NCBI RefSeq assembly: GCF_043641665.1
Contig: NC_092190.1
Coordinates: 9,754,048 to 9,818,047 of the forward strand
Direction of reading: 5' to 3'
DNA length: 64,000 bases
DNA from: Enoplosus armatus
Taxonomy: Eukaryota; Chordata; Actinopteri; Centrarchiformes; Enoplosidae
The stretch's first letter is position 1. Each line of letters starts with the position of its first letter. This document shows, one piece after another, positions 1 through 11,893 of the stretch. The notes under the pieces are model-generated. The model did not search any database, was not told where the DNA came from, and saw only the letters and a program-made list of their open reading frames with translations. A program made the translations under genes and the position numbers.

Positions 1-93
1 CCTTCAGAGACAAGGAAAGTGAATGGGAAGGGAGGGGAGATTTGAGATGCTAATTAAAATAACTGTTATGCAGTGCATGTAAATTCTGCATAG

Positions 94-101
94 ATTTGCA
101 T
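94..101. promoter_or_regulatory. Perfect octamer motif (ATTTGCAT)
   Basis: Consensus Oct-1 binding octamer in the POU2F1 intron left of the exon at 485-394. The surrounding 60-180 region also has TAATTAGCATA-type homeodomain motifs. Function is inferred from the motif only. Confidence 0.4.
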
Positions 102-393
102 ATTCTCGGCCATCTGTTTCCGAGCAACCGCAGAGCAGCTAATTAGCATACAGGCTTGATTAATCTGCCGTGTTGCCAGGCGACACAAGGAGAGCCTGGC
201 TCATTTAAATGAACTCTTTCTGCTTGTGCATGTGTGCGTGCTGATGAGCATTCCTCTGTTCAAACTTCATACCGTATTTCATTGTAAAACTACAGTTAAG
301 CTGTGTCACTACACCTATACAATAACAATAGCTGTTCAACACAACAAAAAGTAACTTAAGGTAAAGTACGTGATGGTGTGCATCATGTGTTAC

Positions 394-3300
394 CTGTTGG
401 AGGAGGGCTTGTGCATGTGCATTAGTGATTGCACTTGTGGTTGGCACCATCTGCCTCTGAAAGTCCAACCCATTGGTTTGGATTCCTGAGGACAGAAATA
501 CAGTTAATGAAACGTGCTGTCAGAGCGAGTTTTTTTATTATTATAATCAAAGCTGTTGTTGGTTAAACACAAAAATGAGAATCACAATACTAGAAGCCCA
601 AAGTGAACCTGTAGAAGGAGAATAAACTGCTGTCAGGTGCAAGAAAAATAGACTAAAAACATATTTTTAATAAGTGACAGCATATGTAACTGCAATGATG
701 ATCCAAAGTCATTACACAGCTGCATAAATCTGCTCAAATGCAGGCTGGTGAATCATCACAGAATTAAATATTAACACTATGGGATTACACGAAAATTGGA
801 AGCATACATTAATATTTACTTCATTCATTGCACTCTCCATTACACAATAGGAATATAACGCTGAGCACTGAATCTACAATGTTCGTTCTGAGTTTCAATA
901 ATTCGGATCACAGATTCACTGAAGCACCGACACAGAGCAAATTAGTGTGATATTCAATAGGCACAAGCAAGGAGAAACTGCTCTGTGAGGTAAACACTTA
1001 ATTTGACAAAGAGGATTGCTCACAAGGATTTTGGAAGGCTGCCATGTCTCTTTTCTTTTTAACTGAGTCAATAGCGAGCTTTTTCTGATTTGCGCTGCAA
1101 ACATTTTGGCTATGAATTTGAAACCTGTTGAATGAGGAGGTAAAACTCCTGATTTCAGTCCAGTATAGAAGAAAAAAAAAAAAAAAAAAAAGCAGGTGGT
1201 CACTCACCGGTGTTCCCGTCACCACTTTCCATTGCACATTTAGTAGTTTCTGACTGATTATTCACTTTAGCATCTGGAAGAGCCAGACAGAGACAGATAG
1301 TGAGACAAACTCACACCCACTGTCAGTAAAAAGCATAACAACCTCATCTCAATGATAAGAGGAGCGCTCTCACTTTTGTCACCTTGAGTATATCCCATAA
1401 TTGCCTGATACACCTATTCTGCAATATAACAGTTCAGTCACATTCACAATTCAAAGCAGCAAACAACACAACCGAACACCAACACAATCCAATTGCATTT
1501 ACAGTCACGACCTGTCAGAAAGAATGCCATGATAACATCGTCAACGTCACATTAATACAATAAACGCTTGTAAGTAACATTCGAATGCAAAGAGTGCCAG
1601 ATCAACCTTCCCGATTTCACACAAGGACACGAAGCAGCAACAAAACTCAGCTGAGCCCCTCATCAAAAACTCACCCGCTCTTGCTCCACCTGTGTTTTCC
1701 AGCATGGCTGCAAAACCTATCATGGAAAAATTGCCTCTGCCGGGCAAACCCACCGACAGGGTGTCCGGCACTCTGTTCCTCCTCCTACTTCTCCCTCTCT
1801 TCACTCTCCACTGGTCAGCAGCGAGCAGAGTTCAATACAAGCAGAGCTACACACAGACACAGTGGCACTGTCCACCGCACGGTTCACTGAATAACACTGG
1901 GATACGCACACTGGGAAAGCCAACAGGGTTTAGGCAAACAGCTCTCCTTCCCTCTCTCTGCACTCTTCTCTTTTCTTATAGCTCTGCCCCTTTCTCTTTT
2001 ACAGTGCCTACTTCGCTCTCTCTCCCTCTTTCGTGTGCCAAGATTGTACTTCTGAAAAAGTTCAACCTCTCCCTCTCTTGCTGGAATGAAACAAACGACA
2101 AGTGCAGCTGGCGGCCTCCTCCAACTCTGCTCCCCTCCCTCCAACTCTTATAATGAAGCATAATCAGTATTCAGCTGATTAAAGCCGTATGCAAATCTGC
2201 CCCTGCCTCGTTAGCAATGCAAGGCTTTGAAGTCCTGCGAGCGACGCATTTCACACCGGGCTCTGAAAGCTTTCTGCATAATTTAAACCCCTATAAATAT
2301 TTATCAGCTCATTAGCATATTAATTGGATGGCTTTTGGAGGACGATAAAAAACAGGGGAATAAGGACGACACAGAAGGGGGGGGGGGGGGTGCTCAAACT
2401 AGCACTTGGCGCAGCAGAGGGAGGGGAGGCAGCAGCACAAGACCAATTATTGTGCGAGTATGCGGCTAAAAAGTAATTAGCTAAGAGCAGGTAAAGGGCT
2501 GAAGATATCCCAGAATGCAGTGTGAGGCCTGTCTGCGGTGGTCTGGGCATGTTAGCAAGGTGGACTGCATTAATAGAACGTCTAAGACTGCTCGTTCGTA
2601 GTATCTCCAGGAGTCATGGAGACCTGGCCTAACTGCTAAAAAGGGAGGGGGGTCTGGAGTATGAGTGGGAGGGGGACTCGCTCAATCGGAAATAAATAAC
2701 TCCACATTAATCCACCACAAGCCTGTCATTACTGCTAGACCCCCTGTGGCTAAAGCATTCCACAGCGAGCGACTACAGAGAGTGGGTGGTGGGCTGTTGC
2801 TGTCTATGTTTATGAAGTGTTTGAGGATTAGCATATTTAGATTAGCTGTACATTCCATTAGTATTTCATTTTGGAGCCCTTTTAAATTCACTTCCAGCAT
2901 GCTCTAAGAATTAATACAGCGGGGAAACAGGCCTGCGATGGTGCACAGGTGTCCAGTGAATCAGAATGACTGGACTGGCTGGCTGTATTGTGGTCTACAG
3001 GGGAAGGGGCTTACCAGCTAAATCCACAGCAACTGCTCCTGGCTGAAGCTCTCATCAACTTCTTCACTTATCCTGCTGCCTGACAAAAGGCATTTACATA
3101 CTAGTTGACCGAACCAAACCAAGAGGCCAAGAGGGCAGGGTGGTATTAACACGGTACATACTGAAAAACAAACAGAGTGCGAGGACATGAGGGGAATAAC
3201 CTAAGACCTTAAACCAGTGGTTACCAACCATTTTTTTGTCTGATGAACACCTAAAAGCCCCATCAGTACCGCTTCATCAACACTACTCATCATGTCCCAA

Positions 3301-6300
3301 AAGTGCTCATTTGAACTGATCATAAACAGGATGTTATTTAACTTTATTAAATATGGCTACAACTAAAAAAATCTTTTGTCTGATGAACAGTCGAAAACCA
3401 GTCGAGTTTACAATTATACAAAAGATAAAATGTCCACAATTGAGTGCTGGAACCAATTAATATTCCGTATTTTTGCTAGAAAAATTACTTAAAATAGTTG
3501 CTGATTAATTTTATGTTCTTGGAGTGGCAGAAGCTAGAAGTTTACACCATTTTTTCATTACTTTTAGACGTCTATTTCAACTTTTCTACACCCATGCTAC
3601 CTCAATTTCACAAACTCTCAATCTGATCTGTGATGTTACAGTGTTACAACTGACTCAGGTTGGTGGGAGGCACGTCCTGTGCAATGGGGGTAGTGTAGCT
3701 GGTAGTTTATCGATTATTATGACAAAAAAATATTCTAAAGATTAGCCTCACTCCAATTTGTAATTCCATGTATGTCTCTATAGCTCTCAATTAATCCCCT
3801 GGCTATTTTTCTATGAAATGTCAGAAAATTGTGACATCTTCAAACGCCTTGTTTTGTCAAACCAAAAGTCCAAAACCCAAAGATATTCAGTTTACTATGA
3901 TATTTGACGCAGAAAAGCAGCCTAGTTCTCACATTTGAGAAGCTGTCTCTAGTTCTGGTAACTGCTGAAGTATCCCTGTTTGGAAGTCACTGCCCTAAAC
4001 AATAAATGAACCCTGCATTATACTCCATACCACCCTCACACTGTTGATCTCTTCAAACAGCGCAGTGTTTAGTTAAACTCCAGCCTACTGTTTACCAAGA
4101 CGGCCACTATAAGATCTATGCAGATACCACATTAGTGTAAAAAATCTGGAAGGGTTCGTCTGTCTGACCTCTTCAACAATCACATCATGTAACCAAATGA
4201 AAAAACAAAGGAGAAGTGAATGCAAAGGCAGTTATCAGCAGTGCGCTTCAACACATATACAGTTACTTGGTTGAATGGTTTGCAAAACCCTGCTGTGGAA
4301 CAATGCATTACACAAATATCCTGCGAAGAGAATTTTAAATAGGTACCTCATTAGCACTGTAATATGGGAAGGCTGGCTGAATACTGCAGAGCCGTTAATG
4401 TGAGCAGAGAGATTCAACATGAGACGGAGCAAAACTTAATTAGCACATCCACATTCTGCCCTACTATCTATATTATTTATCTTAAACACAGAATACATCA
4501 AGACCACTTTTCCAAAGCTGAGCCAGTCTGAGCACTAAGCAGATTTTGGAATGGTTAGGATGTATGGTCACGACAGATAATCTTTCAATTTGAGGGAATT
4601 AATAATAAAACAACCTAAAGCTTCCTGGTTTAATGCAGACTCCACATGAATATCCAAACAATTTAAAAACAGTTTTTAGCACTAGTCAACGTATTAAAAC
4701 AATACAATCTGACCACACATAGCACAAACAGCCACACTGGACTGAGCCCACAAATGAACCAAATACAGGATGCAGTGTGATGAACAGCAACGGGGCTAAC
4801 GCTACTCTAAGTTACTGTGGTATCTCTTGGGTGGTCATTAGCAGTGTCTATAGGCTAAGTGGGATCTAACCAAATAAAAGCTAATTTTCTAAGGAGTGCC
4901 AAGTAGGAATATTGAATGATGAGTAGGAATATGAATTCACCACCTAGGAAGCTGATATTTGCATTAACAGATGTCTATTCGTGATGTGTATTTCACTTTC
5001 TTCTAACAGCAAAACATAAAACTTTTTTTTCAGATTTTAGAACTGTTCACTGCAAAACTCTCCCACTTTTCTGTCTATTTATTTGCAAAGTCCTCTGTTT
5101 TCACAACATAGGTTTAAACAATGTATGAAACTGTCTGTAACTTAAAAACTGTTCATTAAATTCTGGCAAATTTTTATTGGTGATAGTGGTGGACACATTT
5201 ATCAGGGACAACACAGCACTTGTTTGGTAACATGTTTGGTAAATGCAACAACTTGTAGGTCATCCACCAATCATAAGCTCCTCTGTGTCTACTTTTCCTG
5301 AAAGCCCCAATTTTGTAGCTCATCTCCTGTACCTACATGGTACATAATCTTGGATCCTCACTATTTTCCAAAACCTAACTCTTCCAAAAGCTTAGCATAC
5401 AAAGCCTGATATAACCTGACAGGTTAGTATGTTGTGTGTGCGTCTTAAAGAAACCCTGTTTTTACAGATAAAGGCCAAATGTCTGCTCTACCTTGCCATG
5501 TTCATAATAAGGCGTTCTTCTTCTTGGAATTGCTCACTTTACAACAGATCACCAGAAACAAGTTATCTGTTTTGAGCACACCACACAGCCCTGATTAGTT
5601 ATGATTTTCTTCCTCCACAGTGAAAAAGCTTGTCTAACTGGAGCCTTCATGGAGGCCTTCTCAGTACTTTGAGATGGCATGTCCTGAATTTATTACTGCG
5701 AGGTATGCATTATTCATAACAACTGTGTTTACATCAATGAATATTCATGATGGAACTACAAGGCTGGAATGAGGGTGGAACTGTAAAACTAATTAAATGA
5801 GAAAAGTAGCCTAAGTGTGAGGATGACAGAATTATTTCTCATCTGTTCTTTAAGCAGCCCAGTTTAATACGTTAATTATATATTTTTAAGTAAGTGAGCC
5901 TATTTCCAGACAGAGGATGTCATTTTACAAAATGCTAACAAACAAACAAAAAAACTCCTTTTCTTGGCTTTGCTGGAAATAAAGGATATAATTTAGTAGC
6001 ATGACTGTGTTGCAATATATCACACAATTGCCCATTACGCGATAGCATCATTACTCCGAGCAAAGTTACCCTGTGATTCTCCTCATAACAATGCAAGCAG
6101 GGTATGAATTTAGTGTATTTGCATTACAAAGAATACAATTGAAATCACCACTTAAGCCCGAGACATAAAGCTGAATTTCATTATTTAAACAAACCAAGCA
6201 AAGAAACTGCAGTTTCATTCAATATCCTGTTCTGACTTGCAAAGATAGGGATGTCTATCTTAGCATTTATCCCTCAAAACTCACAACACAATTCCATAAC

Positions 6301-8028
6301 CCCTTTACTGCAACATGGCCTGTGCAAGTCAAAACCATCTAGTTTTGAGTGATACACCTGGTCCATCTCACATGTATCCGTCTGATGGTAAGGATACTTT
6401 TTCGGGTGTAAAAGCAACTTGGACTGTGAAGTCAAAAAGTAAAGATTCTTGTATGACAGATAATAAAACCCACCCTCTGTGGTGTCACTACAACGCACTT
6501 CGGACGGTTTCTTTTAAAAACAAACTAAAAGGCAAACTTGACTACATGGAGTGGGAAAAAAAGTGCCATCAAGCTGTGTCTTGCCCGGCCATGAAACCGG
6601 CAGAGTGAATAGTAAGAATGCCCTGCCTGTTATTATTGTGGCCTTCCGGAAGTGGGCCTCACTACCCCTCCCTGTGCCCGGGGGGATACACAGGTACAAT
6701 CTTTGTATTCAGCACGCACAGACTGGGTCAAAACTCCTGCAACAACGAAGGGCACGACACCCACAAACTACGTTTTAAAAGCTGTTCCGTCGGGAGCAAT
6801 GAAAAGTTGTAAAAAAAATTTTTTATTAAATATTCTAATGAGATGGATTAACAGTTCGCCAGCCACACCAGCACCGACCCGACGCCAGACTACTCCCACC
6901 TCAAGTGAAAAAAAAGTGCTCGGCCCAACTTCAATCAAACTGTACTTTTAACGGCTTAAACAATGGCGACGCGAGAAACACCTTTAAACACAACACTACG
7001 GACATCATCTTCAACAGCTAACAGCTACAATCCCGCTTGTGTTTAATCTGAATCAAATTAACGCAAATGTAAAGTTAGCTTCTAGACGAGTGGACCAAGT
7101 TAGAGAGGGTAGCCAGTTAGCCTCTCGGAAAACAACCGCTTTAAATTTGAATACACGAGACTAGATTTTACTGACGCTCTGCAGTCAATATAGTCATAAC
7201 GTGTTGTGTTGACATGTAGTTATTGTGCCGCGCAGGATGAGCTCCAGCTTCTCGTCGGTTGACGGAATATGCTGAACTCCGCACTCTGGCTCAGGCAGGC
7301 CCGCATGAATAACACAACAGGCTGCTGTGGCTCCACTGCGCCGAGCACAAAAGGCTGAGGGGAAAACGCTCTGCTATAAAATCACGTCGAGCTGAAGCAC
7401 ACCGAGTTGACACTGTATTTGACAAAAAGCCACGTTGGCTACAATTTCATGTATTCCCCTTCAAACAAGCACTCGAAAAGAAACAAGCGCAGCCACTGTC
7501 CGGGCTCGCCAAAAATGAATATGCAAACCTCTTTCAAAAAGCTTCACGCCAGAGTGTGCATCAACACAAAGCCAAGCGTTAGCAGGCGAGCTAACGTTAG
7601 CAAGCTAGCATCCTCATTTCAACCAAACTGCGTTAGTGATTTATCTAAATATGTCACATATGAACCAGAGTCACGTCGGCGATTACTAATAAAATATGCT
7701 AAATTGTATTTGTCGACAGAGGTATGAATATGTAGCGGCGTACAGCCGTCTAATCACACAAAGGGGGGAGGCATGTTTCCATGTAATTTGCCGTCGCACT
7801 GCAATAGCTCGTTTCCTCCTCTGTCAAATTACAGTCGGCTAGCTGTGTGTAAACTCAAACAGCGCTGAATATCATCCCGATCTGTTAGTCAATCTGCGTT
7901 TCATCTGTATCCCGTTTATCATAAATTGTGAGTAACACAGTTTGAATATGAGTATGAATATGTAAAATGCTGTAATCATTACCTGGTCCTGAACTCTCAT
8001 CTTGACTCGCTGCTCCTCCGTCCGCCAT
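394..8028 (-). CDS. pou2f1: POU2F1 (Oct-1) octamer-binding transcription factor, N-terminal part; gene continues past the left edge
   Basis: Three coding exons are visible on the minus strand: 8028-7983, 1273-1208 and 485-394. They join in phase 1, phase 1 and end in phase 0. The first exon reads MADGGAASQDESSGP, the same start as a human POU2F1 isoform. Exon 2 gives DAKVNNQSETTKCAMESGDG (human has MNNPSETSKPSMESGDGNTG). Exon 3 gives the GLDFQRQMVPTTSAITNAHA stretch (human [20 protein letters not shown]). Every junction has consensus GT/AG. Oct-1 is a nuclear POU-domain factor that binds ATGCAAAT; the POU-specific and homeodomain exons lie outside the window to the left, so only the glutamine-rich N-terminal region starts here. 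The start at 8028 sits in a CpG-richer stretch expected of a housekeeping promoter. Which teleost copy (a or b) cannot be told. Identity is secure; the transcript start is not mapped. Confidence 0.93.
1675..1723 (-). CDS. pou2f1: Candidate alternative first coding exon of POU2F1
   Basis: On the minus strand an ATG at 1723 (and a second in-frame ATG at 1705) opens a short reading frame, MIGFAAMLENTGGARA, which runs into a good donor (GCGG|GTGAGT, exon end 1675). It ends in phase 1, exactly the phase needed to join the exon at 1273-1208, which would give ...GGARADAKVNNQSE. The leader between about 2120 and 1724 is purine-rich. A TATA-like box and a consensus octamer lie upstream. Mammalian POU2F1 is known to have a second promoter giving isoforms with a different N-terminus (Oct-1L); this exon is the positional candidate, but the peptide does not obviously resemble the mammalian one. 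Seen: ORF, phase and donor. Inferred: that it is used. Confidence 0.6.
2147..2196 (-). promoter_or_regulatory. Octamer plus TATA-like element, putative internal POU2F1 promoter
   Basis: Reading the minus strand, a perfect octamer (ATTTGCAT, 2196-2189) is followed 36 bases later by TATAAG (2152-2147). This is the arrangement and approximate spacing of immunoglobulin light-chain promoters. A start site would be expected near 2120, feeding the alternative first exon that ends at 1675. The region from about 2160 to 2560 just upstream is AT-rich with several homeodomain/POU-like sites such as ATTAGCATATTAATT (near 2312) and looks like a conserved noncoding element, although conservation cannot be tested here. 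Confidence 0.5.
4957..4964. promoter_or_regulatory. Perfect octamer motif (ATTTGCAT)
   Basis: Consensus octamer in the first POU2F1 intron. It is one of four within the first 6.2 kb. Confidence 0.35.
6117..6124. promoter_or_regulatory. Perfect octamer motif (ATTTGCAT)
   Basis: Consensus octamer in the first POU2F1 intron, about 1.9 kb downstream (in gene sense) of the first coding exon. Confidence 0.35.
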
Positions 8029-8068
8029 TTTGAATATTTAACCCGAAATCCCAGCCCTGAGCCTGCCA

Positions 8069-8094
8069 GTGCTACACACACACACACACACACA
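8069..8094. repeat. (CA)n microsatellite upstream of POU2F1
   Basis: A run of CA dinucleotides lies about 45 bases 5' of the POU2F1 start codon in gene sense, probably within or just before the 5' UTR. Confidence 0.9.
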
Positions 8095-8099
8095 CGTGC

Positions 8100-9310
8100 A
8101 CGAGCACAGACACGCGCATACTCAGCAGGGCCTGGGCAAGTACAGAGAGAGAGGAGTGTGTGTTGTGATCTGTGGCATATTTACATACTTAAATAATCAT
8201 TTGACTTTTCTTACACTGTGAATTTAGGCAGATCTGAAAAGTGTAGTCCCATCGTACAGATACGCTACTGTCTTTGACAACAACAATATTATAGCCCTAC
8301 TAAATACTTAAAACTGTTAATGTTATTTGATTAAGGAATTCCTCAGAGCCTTTAGTCAGGTAAAGTCAAATCTATTTATATAGCCAAAAGGGACAAATCT
8401 GCCTCTTCGAATTTCATCTTCACACATCATCTTTATCTGTGACTAAGACCCAGATTTTTAAAGACAGGAATAACAGGATTTATGAGTAATCTAATTGTAC
8501 CCAAAAATAATGCAGTATTACTCAAGATACATAAAACTGAGTTTTGTTTGTGGCTGGAAATCTAGGTGCAGCAAAATGTTTCCCATTTTTGGCTAGACAT
8601 ATTGATGAGATTTAAAGTTTTATCTCCAGAAAGTTTTTAAAATCAAATACGAAGCATGGAGCCATATTGGTTGCATGTTGTTGTCCTTTGTGTCTCCTTT
8701 GTCATATTTTGTGTATGTAATGTAGCCTGATGAAAGTTGTATGTTATTTTGTTTAGGTGTAATTAGTCACTTCTGGTACTTTCACTGTTTTTATTTGTCA
8801 CTTACTCATTACTGAGGTAAAAAGATGCTTGGTTCATACTCGCACCAGCTCATAGATATCCAGAAACCATGTAGAGAGACAAATTGTCAGATGTGTTGCT
8901 GACCTCGCCTTGACCAGAAAAGGGAAATTTCACTTCTCTAATATGTAGGGATGTGAAGTGGGGGAACATTTCCTTTTATCTTAGCCACTTCCTGCATTTT
9001 GCACATTGATCTCATCTTAATATACCAAGATAACCCATTAGATTACATCACCTTCCTTGATTCAATCACCCAGTGTGCAGATTAATGAACATTTGTAAAG
9101 GACCGTACCAGTAGTATTGCATGTTTTAGCCCTTTTTATTGCCGATCACACATACTTAAGATGATCACTTTAAAAGATTAAAAGATTTATCAAAAGATCC
9201 AGAAAAGTAGACCTTGAGTTAAGAATTTTTGTCTGAGGTCAAGAATGAACCTTCAAGCTCAACATGTCTTCATGAGTTTTGGACACAATAATTAAATTTA
9301 ATAATTAAAT
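8100..9310. other. POU2F1-GPA33 spacer, left part
   Basis: No gene is seen. About 8345-8400 resembles a common fish repeat tail ('ctatttatatagc'), also found at 13628-13690. The rest is anonymous AT-rich DNA. Confidence 0.5.
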
Positions 9311-9898
9311 ATGTTAAGTTTTGATCATTTTATTAAATGTACTAATCATAAACTCATCCATAAATGCCTACATAACCAGGCTCCCCAGGTGCTCAGTGAC
9401 CTTGTGGTTCCACTCGGAGCTTTGGGCTCAGTAACACGTGGAGCATCCAGTGGGAACTATAAGGTGCCCTTACGTAAATCCTCATTTGGACAAACAGTTT
9501 TTTCTGTTCGGGGGATCAACATATGGAATTCCTTACCTACAGAACTAAAACTGGATCCTGACTGAAACAGTTTTTGAAGAGGGATCAGTCATGCAGTCAT
9601 GAATGATCTGGTTTTATTATCTTGTTTTATGGTGCTTTATTGTATTAGTTTGTGTCTTGTATTGTTTTGTCTGTAGTTCTTTTGTTGAGTTCTGAGTTTT
9701 GTGTTTTTAATGTGCGTACCTATTGTTGAGTTTTTGTTTTGTACTGTCTCTTGTGTATCTGTTGTTGAGTTTTACTTATTTTAAAGGCCCATCTAGGGAC
9801 GGGCATTGCAAATTAGCTTAGGCTACAAATGCTGTGGTGTGTGGCATTGATTTATGCTACATACTTGTCCCTATACCAATAAACATTAAATAAGTAAA
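9311..9898 (+). mobile_element. LINE (non-LTR retrotransposon) 3' relic
   Basis: An open frame at 9311-9565 has the layout of the C-terminus of a fish LINE reverse-transcriptase polyprotein: KLIHKCLHNQAPQVLSDLV, then a conserved SFGQTVFSVRGINIWNSLP stretch followed by TELK. It is followed by a 3' UTR-like segment with 'ggcccatctagggacgggcattgcaaattagctt' flavour and a simple tail near 9890 (taaataagtaaatg). The 5' part is missing, typical of 5'-truncated insertions. The exact clade (L1/Tx1-like or L2-like) is not certain. Confidence 0.75.
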
Positions 9899-10369
9899 TG
9901 TTTGATGATGCTATGAAGATTCATGTGATTACAGCTATGTCACACAGTGTTATCAATCATTCATTAACTGTTTATACACCAGTTACAGATGCTTCATAGG
10001 CGAGGTTACAAAATGTTGATAAAAACAACAATGAATATAATACAAAATCTATGTTCTTATATCTGTTTACAACTATATTTTATTGTGTTATAAACCATTT
10101 ATTAAGTGTTTATATACTGTTTATAACTACAAAATGGGGGTTAAAGTGTTAATAAGTTGTGTAAACATCTTAAGTCTGCATTCATTTTTGTCAAAGATAA
10201 AGTGTTATTACAAGATAATGCAATACAGTATTTTCAAATCAGTCTGCACTTCAGCTGCATCAACAGTCAATGATAGTGTAACACTGACAAACATTAATGC
10301 AGACTGGATCTTTAATATGGTTGATTACACAACCCTATAAGGCTTGATTACCAACCAGTTAATAGGGCA

Positions 10370-11060
10370 GTCCCACGTTCACTGCATGTCACTTTTGGTT
10401 TAATTAATTGCAAATTTGCACCACTAACAAACTATATTAACTGAAGCGGGTGCTGCATTATTACCTAATGATGTGGCCCTGTGTCAAAATGTAGTTTTAA
10501 TAGTCTTATCATTTTCGTTTAAATTGTGCTCACATGGTACATAATGAAGTTGCCATCTACTGTGGGAACTGTACATCATGGGGTACAACAGGGTATATAG
10601 AGGACAGTGACAGAGGGGTTAATAGGAGTCCAATGGCTAATGTTTCCCCTGGGGCCCCTCAACAGGTTAATCTGGCCATGCACAGCTTGAGAAAGTCTGC
10701 TAATTGATTTTCATACCATACAGAATTGGTTGATGAAAGATAAATAAATACATAAACTCTAAATTAAGCATGATTAAAGAGCTAAAACCAGTAAATTAAC
10801 TCATGTGGTCCTTGGGATCCACTGCTACTTACACATTGATGTGCCAGAATTAACAATGTAATAATTTCATACATAATAACATATCAGTCACAGAGGCCGT
10901 TTTTCTGCAGAACCAGTACTTTTACTTTTGATACTTTAAGTATATTTTGCTTATAATACTTCTGTACTTTTAATAAGTAGGATTTTGAACACAGGAACTT
11001 GTAATGGGGTATTTCATATTGGTACTTTTATATAAGTAAAGAATCTTAATATTTCTTCCA
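10370..11060. repeat. Interspersed repeat fragments
   Basis: The stretch 10375-10570 (containing 'ctgtgtcaaaatg') shares blocks with 44960-45240. The stretch 10905-11050 contains the 'tacttttacttttgatacttt' type of repeat also present at 36195-36310 and 48500-48690. No coding capacity is visible. Confidence 0.6.
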
Positions 11061-11893
11061 TCATTGTTTAAAAGGAACAATGTTAATAAGTGAATTCAAT
11101 ACTACTTTTCCTTTGGGTGCTTATTATGAAAATACCTTTAGTTTTCTCCTTTTAGTTTGTTGAGTGGGGAGTATGTCACAGTTTGTCATTAATCTCTTGG
11201 CTCTCTCACACAACAAATGGTTAAAAAATTAAATAATAACCTCTCTGTCACAGCTCTAAATGAGAGTCTATAGCAGGTTAAAGCAACCAGATCAATGGTA
11301 ATTATCTGATCAGATACTGATCCTTTTATATTGTCTATGCTATGATAGATTTACTGATTAGTGATCAGTTCTTGTATTGAACACATGCAGCATCATTGTC
11401 AGTCCAATACTGCTACCTGCAGGTCAAACTGAGTACACCACCAGATGTGGATATTAAATACACAGGTCAAAAAAGGTCAAAAACAGCAAAACAGTGAATC
11501 AAACTTAGTTTCTGACTGTGATCAGTTAAATTATGTATTTCAGATTGGCTTCATCATCTATCTATCCATCTATCTATTTATGTTTCACTATATCAAGGAT
11601 CAATTAACAGTCTGTTTTTCCTTCTTTGTATGTTATATTTTATTATTTAAGGCTTTTTGTTGTCCCCTCCTTATCACATTCATCTCTAATGGGCAGGTTT
11701 AATCAAATGGATAACCGATCAATGATTGGCCCTCTGGTGACATGTGACCTATAGCTGTTGACTTATTACCAGGAAGTGTCAACTTCTCCATACCGGGGAA
11801 TTCACCGTGAAGGTTAGGCGGGCACTCGCTCTCAGACTGAGAGCATCAATTTCAGATTTTTTAATGGCTGGATATTTTGATCATCATTTAGCA

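Larger units (their letters stand above)
2690..7980. other. POU2F1 first intron, mostly nonrepetitive
   Basis: No further coding exon was found on either strand. The stretch 3210-3970 holds decayed pieces of the TIR-bearing repeat family seen elsewhere (best visible at about 3790-3975, reverse orientation). From about 6950 to 7980 the DNA becomes richer in CpG, as expected for sequence just inside a CpG-type promoter. The remaining open frames here are short and resemble no family I know. Confidence 0.5.

Noticed and set aside
205..468. Whole 87-residue minus-strand ORF at the left edge
   Set aside because: Only 394-485 is coding (POU2F1 exon); the rest runs past the donor into intron.
1692..2153. 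153-residue plus-strand ORF
   Set aside because: It is antisense to the purine-rich leader of the putative alternative POU2F1 exon; low-complexity Ser/Leu/Pro composition.
2320..2550. 76-residue minus-strand ORF upstream of the putative POU2F1 internal promoter
   Set aside because: No family resemblance, no fitting splice sites; more likely conserved noncoding DNA.
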